A DNA stretch of 64,000 bases, taken from NCBI GenBank assembly GCA_038501195.1, contig JBBPUQ010000008.1:2180501-2244500 (forward strand). Direction: 5' to 3'. The DNA is from Nemania diffusa (taxonomy: Eukaryota > Ascomycota > Sordariomycetes > Xylariales > Xylariaceae). Positions 21,417 through 31,783 of this stretch are shown in pieces. Within the stretch, counting starts at the first letter, position 1, and the number at the start of each line of letters is the position of its first letter. The translations under genes were made by a program, and so were the position numbers. The notes beneath the pieces are model-generated. The model did not search any database. It was not told where the DNA came from and saw nothing but the letters and a program-made list of their open reading frames with translations.

Positions 21417-23495
21417 ATGGCCACTCTAACGGCTTTGCAGTCACAGTGGCATCCTGGTGAACAGGCTGTACAACGCATGCTAGGAGTGGCGGGCCGGGAT
21501 AACCCTACCGTACACGGACTGAGACAAGCACATGGCTACCGCGTCACGGTCTCTCCGCTTGTAGCTTTCGGGGCTCTCGACGAGCGCGGACGTCCGTGGG
21601 CTACCGTCCTGGGAGGCGAGGCGGGCTTCTGCCGCCCCATTGCAGAGAACGTGCTGGGGGTGAACAGCATCGCCGACGCGCGGTACGACCCCGTGGTGCA
21701 GGCGCTGTTCGCCGTGCACAAGGAAGGGGAGATGGGGCCCGGCGAGAGGCGGGTCGTCGACGACGAGGTCGTCCGGCCCGAGGGCCGCAAGGTCATGGCC
21801 GGGCTCTCCATCGACCTGGAAACGCGCGATCGGCTCAAGCTCGCCGGCCGCTTCATCGCGGGCGCGGCGACAGCGACGACGCCCGGGGTGGCGAACCTGC
21901 AGATGGCGTTCGCGGTCGAGGAGGCGCTGGGGAACTGCCCGAAGTACCTCAATAAGAAACGCATCGTGCCGCACATCCCGACGCCCGAACTGGTGCGCAG
22001 CAGCGCGGGCTCTCCCGCCGGCGGAGAAGGGCTTCCGCTGCCCCGGGAAGCGGTTGAGCTGATCGGCAAGGCGGACTTGTTCTTCATCGCCAGCAAGCAC
22101 GGGGACGGCAGCATGGACGTGAATCACCGGGGCGGCGCGCCGGGGTTCCTGCGGGTATTCCGGAACCTCGGATCGAGCAGCGGCGGCGACGGCGGCGATG
22201 TCGACGGGGACGGGGATGGGGGCGTGGTGCTCGTGTACCCGGAGTACTCGGGCAACCGGCTGTACCAGACGCTGGGCAACCTCGGCACGGACCCGGTGGC
22301 GGGGCTCGTGGTGCCCGACTTCGAGACGGGCGACGCGCTGTACGTGACGGGGCGCACCACGATCCTCGTGGCCGAGCGCGCGGCGGCGTACATGCCGCGC
22401 GCGAAGCTCGCCGTGCGCATCGACGTGGCCGAGGCGCGGTTCGTGCGCGCCGGCCTGCCGTTCCGCGGCAGCGTCATCGACTACTCGCCGTACAACCCGC
22501 CCGTCCGGCGGCTCGCCGCGGAGGCCGGGGGCGCGCGCGAGGATGAGGGCGGGGCGGCGAATGCCGTTGCCGTGGCGACGCTGCTGACGAGACAAGTCGT
22601 GACGCCCTCGATCGCGAGGTATGTGTTCCGGCTCGCGCTGACGAAGGGTAGGGAAGGAGAGCGGGGTGGGACTGGTCTAGACGCGTGGTATCCCGGACAG
22701 CATGTCACGTTCGACTTCTCCCCCGAGCTCGATCATGGGTACTCGCATATGCGGGACGAGGACCCGCAGAGCCTGAACGATGACTTCGTGCGCACGTTCA
22801 CCGTCAGCGTGCCCCTGGATGCCAAATTTCTCGCGGACGCGGGGGACGAGCCGGCGGGGCGTGAAGGGGGAGTACCCGAACTCCGTGTGCTGCGTGATGG
22901 CGCGGAACCGGAACTCGAGATCGTCGTCCGGAGACACGGGTCCGCGACGGCGCTCCTGGCGAAGTGGAACATGCGTGTGCCACTCGAGATACCGGTCCTC
23001 GGGTTCGGCGGGGTCGAGGACTTCCGCATGCCGATCTATAGACGGCCATCTGGCGCAGGAGGCGAGACGCACAGTAAAGAGAGCGTGTTCGTCGGTGCTG
23101 GCGTGGGCATCACGCCGCTTCTAGCACAGGCTGCTGGTGTGCTGGGGGTGGATAATGGCAAGACGAGGGGCAAACTCGAGGTCCTATGGAGCCTACGGGT
23201 GGAGGACCTGCCCCTTGCCGTGGATGTGTTTGGCAGAATCGACGGCCTCGGGGCTGCGACGAAACTATTCGTTACGGGCTTGTGGAACGACGCCCGAGAT
23301 GCAAGGGATTCGCTGAGTGCGGTGAATGATTTCGGGGCGCAAGTCGAGGAGAGAAGGATGGCTAGAGATGATCTCCTAGAGACTGGGGATAAGGGGAACA
23401 GGAAGTACTTTTGTTGTACGGGCCCGGCGATGATGAAGGTTCTTCTGCAGTGGTTGAAGAGCGAAGAAGTTGTGTTTGAGAGCTTTGAATACTAA
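21417..23495 (+). CDS. PNPOx-like FMN-binding domain fused to ferredoxin-reductase-like FAD/NAD(P)H module
   Basis: A single exon of 692 residues starting at ATG 21417. The N-terminal half (about residues 35-345) fits the pyridoxamine-5'-phosphate-oxidase-like split barrel: VSPLVAFGALDERGRPWATVL, ADLFFIASKHGDGSMDVNHR, and YPEYSGNRLYQTLGNLGTD. The C-terminal half (about 385-692) is a flavodoxin/ferredoxin-reductase module: an FAD strand QVVTPSIARYVFRLAL, WYPGQHVTFDFS, the FAD-binding RTFTVS (Arg459), the nucleotide site FVGAGVGITPLL (about 560), and a terminal CTGP segment. No 2Fe-2S domain is seen. The likely role is electron transfer from NAD(P)H through flavins to an unknown acceptor. There is no intron, and GC content is far above both flanks (about 70% in the centre by eye), which together raise the possibility of bacterial origin. 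Confidence 0.9.
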   Translation: MATLTALQSQWHPGEQAVQRMLGVAGRDNPTVHGLRQAHGYRVTVSPLVAFGALDERGRPWATVLGGEAGFCRPIAENVLGVNSIADARYDPVVQALFAVHKEGEMGPGERRVVDDEVVRPEGRKVMAGLSIDLETRDRLKLAGRFIAGAATATTPGVANLQMAFAVEEALGNCPKYLNKKRIVPHIPTPELVRSSAGSPAGGEGLPLPREAVELIGKADLFFIASKHGDGSMDVNHRGGAPGFLRVFRNLGSSSGGDGGDVDGDGDGGVVLVYPEYSGNRLYQTLGNLGTDPVAGLVVPDFETGDALYVTGRTTILVAERAAAYMPRAKLAVRIDVAEARFVRAGLPFRGSVIDYSPYNPPVRRLAAEAGGAREDEGGAANAVAVATLLTRQVVTPSIARYVFRLALTKGREGERGGTGLDAWYPGQHVTFDFSPELDHGYSHMRDEDPQSLNDDFVRTFTVSVPLDAKFLADAGDEPAGREGGVPELRVLRDGAEPELEIVVRRHGSATALLAKWNMRVPLEIPVLGFGGVEDFRMPIYRRPSGAGGETHSKESVFVGAGVGITPLLAQAAGVLGVDNGKTRGKLEVLWSLRVEDLPLAVDVFGRIDGLGAATKLFVTGLWNDARDARDSLSAVNDFGAQVEERRMARDDLLETGDKGNRKYFCCTGPAMMKVLLQWLKSEEVVFESFEY

Positions 23496-24474
23496 TTCTG
23501 GATCTGGTTCTGCAGCATGAAAGGCGTTTTGGGATTTGTTTTTGGCAATGGTAATAGAGGAAGAAGGTATTTATAAGTTGCATAGGGATTATAGAATGTT
23601 TATGAGGAAGTACATACCTTAGGTAGCCAGTTGACTTGCAACTTATGAATGATATTGTGACACCTGTTGTACAGGCCGGATTAGTTTTTTAACAGCTGCA
23701 ACTATATAGTTTATTTAGTTGAGTTTACAGCTATTACAACAGCTTTTTCCTACGTCTACTATTAATCTATTTAACTAAAACGAGGTCGTTTTCCCTTTTC
23801 CCTGTTTGGCATATATACGACCTACTTGTCTAAGTATGTTTTCGGCACCGGTACATATATATATATATTAGATTAAACCAATCAGATGTTTCCTTAAGCA
23901 TTATATTTTTCTCCGATTGGTGCATCTGATATATGCATAGCCCTCTTTTCCGCTTTTTATGTACCTACTGGTGCCGAAAAGGCACCCAAAGGGATACCTA
24001 CTGTTACAAATATTACAATAAAAATTGAAATATCAAGTTCGTCTTTTAGCACGGTATTTATTTCTTACAGATATATACAATCTCTACAAAAGCCTACGGA
24101 GCCTACGTCATACCTATCCAACAAAAGGACCTATCGCCGACCCCACCTTCCCCCACCTACATGCCGTTTCGGACGAACAAACGAACAAGCCGTCGCCGAC
24201 TTCGCTCTGCCATATATCTTGTCGAATATATTCTTTAATTCCTTTTCCAATCTCCCTTCCTACGATATCCCTTGTTGCTCATTTTCGGAACATCTTTGCT
24301 TATTGGTTAGGTTGATACGAACACGTCCGTCTTTGAAGAAACGCAATAACTCTTAACTTCTGACTTTCTCCGTCCGACCTCCGACCTCCCACCTCGTCTT
24401 CGACCCATTCTCGTGCTTTGTTACACAAGACCGACCCTTTTTTGGACGAACTCTGTTGGACAAGTATTGCAATC
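23496..24474. other. Intergenic region with MITE-like element; leu2 promoter and leader
   Basis: An AT-rich interval. The inverted-repeat element at 23839-23980 is listed separately. The last 400 bp before the isopropylmalate dehydrogenase ATG are pyrimidine-rich on the plus strand (CCTCCGACCTCC type), as in fungal 5' leaders. No further gene is seen. Confidence 0.55.
23839..23980. mobile_element. MITE-like element with imperfect terminal inverted repeats
   Basis: The left end reads TTTTCGGCACCGGTACAT. The right end, read on the other strand, is TTTTCGGCACC followed by AGTAGGTACAT. These match over about 18 positions with a 4-nt gap. A second inner inverted pair (CCAATCAGATG near 23879 and ATTGG-TGCATCTGAT near 23915-23931) extends the palindrome towards a short centre. 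The span of 142 bp, high AT content and lack of coding capacity fit a non-autonomous DNA transposon remnant. The right end also makes a GGTGCC-GAAAA-GGCACC hairpin with the next bases. No target-site duplication is clear, so a non-mobile palindrome remains possible. Confidence 0.5.
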
Positions 24475-25958
24475 ATGGCGGAACATAACATTGTTGTTTT
24501 TGCGGGCGACCACTGCGGCCCAGAGGTGACTGACTACCCCCGAGCTTTCCCACCCTTGACCCTAGACGGAGAGAGGCTGACTTTGGTTATTTAACAGGTT
24601 ATTGCTGAGGCAATCAAGGTACGAGTCTGGTATTTGCGACCTGCAGTTGAGCACGTCTAACGCAGGATTCAGGTTATTAAGACAGTCGAGGAGCTGAGCC
24701 CGACTGCTGGCAAATTCAATCTACAGAACCACCTACTCGGAGGGGTAAGTCGTCCCCCGACGACGGATCACACAGGCCTAAAGACATCCACGAGAGAAGT
24801 CTCTTGCTAACCTCGGCGTTTCTCCCCAGTGCTCCATCAACCAGACCGGCACCCCCCTCACAGACGAGGCTCTCGCCGCCGCCAAAGCCGCCAATGCCGT
24901 GCTCCTCGGCGCCATCGGCGGCCCTGAATGGGGCACCGGCGCCGTCCGCCCGGAGCAGGGCCTCCTAAAGCTACGCAGTGAGATGTGCGCCTATGGAAAC
25001 CTCCGTCCCTGCTTCTTCGCCTCCGACGCCCTCGTCGAGTCCTCCCCCCTGAAGGCGTCCGTCTGCCGCGGCACCGACATGATGTTAGTCCGGGAGTTAA
25101 CCTCAGGCTTGTATTTCGGAGAGCGAAAAGAGTACGATGGGGTTAATGCGTTCGACACTGCTGTTTACACGAAACCAGAAATCGAGCGTATCGCGCGGCT
25201 GGGCGGTTACCTAGCTAGGGCTAGGGGAGACTCGCGGGTCATCTCGTTGGATAAGGCGAACGTGCTGGCGACAAGCAGACTCTGGCGTCGTGTGGTTGAG
25301 GAGGTCTACAAAAATGAGTTCCCCGATCTGAAGATCGAGCATCAGCTTATTGACAGCGCGGCCATGATCATGGTTAAGAACCCGACGCAGCTGAATGGCG
25401 TTATAATAGCGCCCAACTTGGCAGGTGAGCGAGGCCCCTCGTCTACCTCAAAGGCGATTTAGCTAATGAGTTTTTAGGGGATATTCTCAGCGACGAGGCG
25501 AGCGCCATAGCTGGAAGCATAGGGCTCCTCCCGAGCGCGAGTCTCTGCGGGATTCCGAGCTCTGCAGTGCCTGCCATTTATGAACCGATTCATGGTGAGA
25601 CTCTTATCCTTCATTCGGGCGCCCATGTAGACATCGCTAACACAGATGACAGGTAGCGCGCCGGACATATCAGGGAAAGGGATTGTCGTGCGTTAAGACC
25701 CCGTTTCGGGCGATTCCTATCCATTCGCTGCAAGTACAGAGCTGACATCATTTCCAGAATCCCATTGGCACCATCCTTTCCGTGGCCATGATGTTCCGGT
25801 ACTCTCTGGATCTCGTCCACGAGGCCAAAATCGTTGAGGACGCGGTCCGCGCCGCCATCGACGCCGGGCTAAGAACCAAGGACATGGGCGGTAGCACGGG
25901 CACCATAGAAGCAGGAGATGCTATCGTTGCTGAGCTGGTCAAGATTCTCAAGGCGTGA
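24475..25958 (+). CDS. leu2: 3-isopropylmalate dehydrogenase (leucine biosynthesis)
   Basis: Model: join(24475-24525, 24598-24618, 24673-24744, 24830-25424, 25478-25594, 25653-25687, 25758-25958), 363 residues, close to yeast Leu2 (364). The enzyme oxidatively decarboxylates 3-isopropylmalate with NAD+. Signatures in order: [12 protein letters not shown] at the N-terminus, GAIGGPEWG, the active-site strand [14 protein letters not shown], the conserved [15 protein letters not shown], the metal-binding region [14 protein letters not shown], and [25 protein letters not shown]. Exon 2 is only 21 nt and exon 6 only 35 nt; both have clean donors (GTACGA, GTGCGT) and CAG acceptors, and are needed for the frame. 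The fungal enzyme is normally cytosolic or mitochondrial. Some fungi carry two paralogues, so it may not be the only copy. Confidence 0.93.
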
Positions 25959-27052
25959 GATGTCTCACGCGAAAAGGAAAATGGACAGAGAGGTTGAAAG
26001 GGAAAAATGGGTGAAGAGGTGGAAGATTTGAAGAAAATAGTAGCTAGGACATGAAATGAGCCGAGAAAAGAAGTAGTAGAGGAAAACAGTCCTCGACAGA
26101 AAAGTAGTTGAGAAGAGATTGGTGTAACGAGCACTCCTTAGGTACAGGAATATCTGAGCCTAGGGTAGGCCCGTAACTAGGTTTCTGACTTTAAGGTAAC
26201 AGTGGAACAAGGTTGTCACAGGTACTTCGAAAGGTGTGCTCGTCAGAGGGATTTCAGGTACTCTCACAATAGTTTCCAAGTAATAACTAAGGTCTTAAAC
26301 TGGTAGCTAAAGAACGAGTGACTATACTGGGAATTTTCTGACTATACATATACATAAGTCTCACAAGTCTCATGAGTTAGATATTAGCTAATATATAATA
26401 TAAACGCTTTTCCTTTTCTACCTTTTTTTATCTTAGCTATAACTATTTATATAATATACAAGGATGATCTGTGCGGTAGCTGTGTTAAAAGGGGAAGTAC
26501 TTGTGAACAAACAATACATCATACCTTTAACCCTACCTGTAATTAGTTTAATATTTCATTTATTTGCACATAAAAATCTCTAATACTTAGCCTGTTACAA
26601 TAAATATGCTTAGGAACACCCAACTTAACACTCTCACTACACTTCTATGTACCTCCCTTTACCTATATGTACTTAGATAATCTCTTAAGCCATGTGGGAC
26701 ATCTGGATTGCGGGAGGTAGTACATGTCTAGTCTTCTGGACCCACCTACCTAAAGCAAACCTAGTACATACCTTAGGTACCTAGCTCAGCCAATGCGGCT
26801 TTAGTACTTCCGGTGTCCATGTGATGACGCAGATGACATTGCCAGCTAGCCACAGCCTAGACAGACAGGCCCCGAATTGGCTCAAGCTTTCCCAGCGTGC
26901 CTCGTTCGTGCAATCATCATCTGCAATCCTTCCCATCAACCACCCAACATCTCACTTCGACTCCCACCCGCGCAAATAGATACGTAGATATCTCGGTTAC
27001 CGACTGTATACCGATGCTGCCGCCGCCTTTGTAGCACCACCAGGGCGCAACT
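25959..27052. other. Intergenic region; nothing recognised
   Basis: The 3' flank of leu2 and promoter of the NPC1-like gene. AT-rich between about 26330 and 26650. Several TACCTA/TAGGTA motifs occur near 26740-26790. No coding signal is seen. Confidence 0.55.
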
Positions 27053-30000
27053 ATGGCGCGAATATCCTACCTCGTCGGTGCTGCCGCCGCACTGCTGGCC
27101 ACGCGGGCTGCTGCCGATGAACTCTTCACCCCCAAGCACGAGGCCGGCCGCTGTGCTTTGCGTGGCCACTGCGGAAAGAAAGGGTTCTTTGGAAAAGCGT
27201 TGCCCTGTGTGGATAATGGCCTCGCCGAAACTCCTGACGATGATTTTGCCAAGGAGATCGAGGAGCTCTGTGGTCCCAAATGGAAAGACAGTAAGGTCTG
27301 CTGTAACTCGGAACAGGTACGCCCGTCTCCCTTCCCCTTCACTGTATAGCTTCAGGCTGCTAACTTGCATCCACAGCTCAACTCCCTGAAGAACGAGCTC
27401 TCCACCCCGAATCAGATCATCGGCAGCTGCCCAGCTTGCAAAGACAACTTCTACAATCTCTTCTGTACATTTACATGCTCGCCTGACCAGTCACTCTTCG
27501 TAAACGTTACGCGAACCCAGAAACTCAGTGGCGGTACTGCCGTTGCCGAGATCGACCAACTCATCACCAAGGACTATGGCGAGGGCTTCTACGATAGCTG
27601 TAAAGAGGTCAAATTTGGCCCATCCAACTCCAAGGCTATGAATTTCATAGGCGGTGGTGCCTCAAACTATACCGAGCTTCTTAAATTTCTCGGAAAGGAG
27701 CAAGCTCTCGGCTCACCTTTTCAAATCAACTTCCCTACAAGATACTCTGAACCTAGCATGGCCCCGCAGGAGATGAAGCCCAAGAAGTGCAACGACGAAG
27801 ATCCGAACTTTCGGTGCTCATGCGTCGATTGTCCAGCTGTATGCCCCGAACTTCCGGCAGTTAAAGAGGCTGGTTCATGCCGTGTAGGCATACTTCCCTG
27901 CTTAACATTTGCCTCAATCTTCACGTATGGGATCCTCTTATTCTCACTCATCATTGCTGTGACTGGACATGTCGCTTGGAGAAGGCACGCGCGTCGCCGA
28001 AGTGAACGGCTTCACCTACTTCAAGGAGCAGAACCCAGTGATGACGAAGACGAAGGTGATCTTCTGCGGAATGAAGCCGTTTATCACCAGCTTCCAAAGC
28101 ATTACGTACTTAATACATGGTGTGACACTGCTTTCAGCAAACTGGGCCATTTCTGCGCAAGATTCCCAGCCATTACTATATTTTCCAGTCTAATCCTTGT
28201 GGTTGTGTTGAGTGTTGGCTGGATCAAATTCGAACTCGAAAGGGAACCAGTGCGACTATGGGTGAGCCCGGATTCCCCGGCTGCCCAGGAGAAAGCTTTC
28301 TTCGACGAGAATTTCGGCGCCTTCTACCGCGCAGAGAAGATATTTTTAGTCAATGATACATCAACCTCCGGAACTAGCCCTGTCTTGAATTACGATACGC
28401 TCACGTGGTGGGCAGGTGTTGAGAAAGAGGTTCGACAACTCAAAGGCCGCGATTTCGGTACTTCCTTCCAGGATGTCTGCTTTAAGCCTACTGGACCGGC
28501 GTGTGTAGTCCAGTCCCCTACAGTTTGGTTTGATGGCACCGAGAACTGGAAAACTGGATTCCGGGATTGTGCTAGTTCGCCTGTCCTATGCCGACCCGAT
28601 TTTGATCAGCCAATTGAACCGAATATGATTCTCGGTGGCTTTGAGGGCCTGGACGATATTACAGATACCCCTGCAATCACCGTCACCTGGGTTGTAAATA
28701 ACTTCCCAGAAGGAAGCCCAGCACTTGCACATGCGCAGGACTGGGAGAGGGCTCTGAAGGATCGACTTCTGCTTGCCCAAGACGAAGCGGCCGCTCGTGG
28801 TCTGAGGCTCTCGTTTTCGACAGAAATAAGTCTGGAGCAGGAGTTGAACAAATCTACGAATACCGATGCTACCATTGTCGTCATAAGCTATATAGTCATG
28901 TTCTTGTACGCTTCGATTGCGCTAGGCTCAAGTGGCATGACTATTCGCGAGCTGATGAGAAATCCTTCGGTCGCATTGGTACAGAGCAAGTTCACCCTTG
29001 GCCTCGTTGGTATCCTGATCGTTTTGATGTCAATTACATCTTCTATCGGTCTATTCTCGTGGGCTGGCATCAAGGCTACTTTGATTATCGCCGAAGTCAT
29101 TCCCTTCATTGTCCTAGCTGTTGGTGTGGATAACATATTTTTAATTGTTCACGAATTTGAACGTGTAAATCAGAGCAACGGGGATGCTATGGTTGAGGAA
29201 AGAATTGCAAAAGCCCTTGGGCGAATGGGGCCGTCGATTCTTTTTTCTGCCATCACCGAAACGGTTTCTTTTGCCCTCGGCGCCTTCGTGGGAATGCCAG
29301 CGGTTCGAAACTTCGCCATATATGCCGCAGGTGCCGTATTCATCAATGCCCTGCTGCAGATGACCCTTTTTATTTCCATTCTGTCGTTGAACCAGATACG
29401 CACCGAGGATTACAGAGCTGATTGTTTCCCCTGCGTCCAAGTCAGGGGTGCCCGTATACGCCTTAGCAGCAACGGAAATAGTGGCCCTCTCCCGTTTGAT
29501 GTACCAGAAGAGAGTTTGCTTCAGCAATTCATTCGCAAACGCTATGCGCCCGCTCTCCTTGGAAAGAAAGTCAAGGTCGTTATCGTTACCATTTTCTTTG
29601 GTTTCCTCGCCGCCGGTCTCGCGCTGCTTCCTTACGTTAAGCTTGGCTTAGATCAGCGCGTAGCTCTTCCCGACGACTCATATCTCATCGAGTACTTCAA
29701 CGATATGTACAAGTATCTCGATGCTGGCCCGCCTGTCTATTTTGTGACTAAGGGTTTAAATGCTACAGAGCGTTCACATCAACAAGATATATGCTCGCGC
29801 TTTAGTACTTGCGAACAGCTGTCACTTGCAACGGTTCTCGAGCAAGAACGCAAGCGCCCCGATGTGTCTTACATTTCCTCGCCGGCTGCGAGCTGGATTG
29901 ACGACTTCTTCTTGTGGCTAAAGCCTGAGAACGAGGCTTGCTGCAAGGAAAATGGTAAAGTCTGTTTTGCTGGGCGGGATCCAGCCTGGAACATCACGCT

Positions 30001-30928
30001 TTCTGGCATGCCGGTGGGCGATGAGTTCATACACTACCTAGAGAAGTTCCTGTCGGCACCGACTACGGATGATTGTCCTTTAGGCGGCCGGGCTTCTTAC
30101 AGCAACGCCGTGGTCGTCGATTCAGCCAATGTCGACATACTAGCTAGTCATTTCCGGACCGCACACCAGCCACTGCGTAGCCAGGATGACTTCATCAATG
30201 CTTACGCCGCCGCGCGTCGTATTGCTAATGAAGTTAGTGCAAGTACCGGTGTTGATGTCTTCCCCTACTCTGTCTTCTACATATTCTTCGACCAATATGC
30301 CACCATTGTCAAGCTAACTGGCACATTGCTTGGCTCGGCTGTCGGCATCATCTTCGCCGTCTCCTGCATTCTCTTAGGATCTGTCGTGACAGCTCTTGTT
30401 GTAACTATCACGGTGGCGATGATTGTCATCGATATTATCGGTGCAATGGCCGTATTCGACGTATCTCTCAACGCTGTATCTCTGGTCAACTTGATCATAT
30501 GTGTTGGTATCAGTGTTGAGTTCTGCGCTCACATCGCACGTGCCTTCATGTTCCCCTCTGGCTCAGTTATGGAGCGAGCTAAGAAGCGGTTCCGAGGGCG
30601 CGACGCTCGTGCCTGGACGGCTCTCATTAACGTTGGTGGGTCTGTCTTCAGCGGCATAACCGTCACTAAGCTCCTCGGTGTCTGCGTGTTGGCTTTCACT
30701 CGGTCCAAGATCTTCGAAATTTACTATTTCCGCGTGTGGCTAGCGCTTGTCTTCTTCGCTGCTACACACGCGCTCATCTTCCTCCCTGTGGCCTTGTCCC
30801 TCGTCGGAGGCGAAGGATATGCCGATCCCGAGAGCGAGGGCGGGCTGGCAGAGGACCTGGCAAGTCGCCGGCACAGGGGGCTGGTGCCGGATGATGTGAG
30901 CGACTCCGAAGACGAGTATGAGGACTAA
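27053..30928 (+). CDS. ncr1: Niemann-Pick C1-related sterol transporter
   Basis: Model: join(27053-27316, 27377-30928), 1271 residues, close to human NPC1 (1278). One 60-nt intron (GTACGC donor, CAG acceptor, phase 0). A signal peptide (about 20 residues) is followed by the cysteine-rich sterol-binding N-terminal domain (GRCALRGHCGKKG, CPACKDNFYNLFCTFTCSPDQ). Next come a membrane segment, a luminal domain, and the sterol-sensing domain from about residue 585 (VVISYIVMFLYASIALG, then VIPFIVLAVGVDNIFLIVHE). The C-terminal luminal domain and last membrane bundle follow (IVIDIIGAMAVFDVSLNAVSLVN). The protein moves sterols and sphingolipids at the vacuolar membrane. The tail ends in an acidic cluster (DDVSDSEDEYED). 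Confidence 0.96.
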
Positions 30929-31783
30929 ACTTGTACAATTTGTTTGAAATCACAGTGTATGTCGCAATAAGATTGGTATTAGATAGTAAATACGGTATAC
31001 GAAATTAGCGCTAGCGCATAGGCTTGGAGTAACTTGGTTGTTGGCATAGAAACTATAGCATCAATGTACACATAATTTGGACACCAATTCACAATCCGCA
31101 TGTAGATTATAATATAACCTTCAGTAATATCTCTTAATATCTTATCAACGACGGCTGAGAGCATTGTCACAAGAGCTAGTAAAGAACCCCGGGAGTTAGA
31201 TAGTGAGCGCCGCAGGTACCTTCATACTACGCATAACCTACTACGTGGCGGACAAACTACATTACCTAGGCCAGACTTATAGCACAGGCAAGGGGGAGAG
31301 AGAAATGCACGGCACTGCTATGGGCATGGTATTAATTACGTCCTATAGTGATGTCGTGTTATTAATAAAAACTTCTCATTTGATGAAAATAAGTTTGTAA
31401 AGAATATAAGGCAGGTGGAGCGAACTCACAGCCCATACTACGAGGAGTTTACAACATGTGTATTATCTAGCTGAAACAAACAAGTAAATAGCGGACTGGA
31501 CATGTATTTGACAGGTATACAGACCTCAATTCTGACAACCAACTGTCTCACCTTATTCTAAACCAACAAGGTTCTATGCGCCCGCATGTATTCTATCAAT
31601 CGCCCACTTCACACATAAGTCGTTTTCATCCTATCCGTGTTTTATTCCCTTCCGTATCCATGGTGAGAGAAGAAGAAGAGGGGGAAAGATATCAGTAGCC
31701 AGGGAGTCCAACTGCATGATGATCAAAATCCCGAAAATACCTAGGAAGCGCAAAACGCCAAACATGGTAGGCCAAAAAAAGAA
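30929..31783. other. Convergent 3' intergenic region; nothing recognised
   Basis: The NPC1-like gene and the Smr gene end towards each other here. The stretch is AT-rich with no open frame above about 65 codons and no RNA gene that I can identify. Confidence 0.55.

Noticed and set aside
21480..22595. 371-codon minus-strand frame and other long frames within the flavoprotein gene
   Set aside because: High GC removes stop codons in all frames; only the plus frame shows family motifs throughout.
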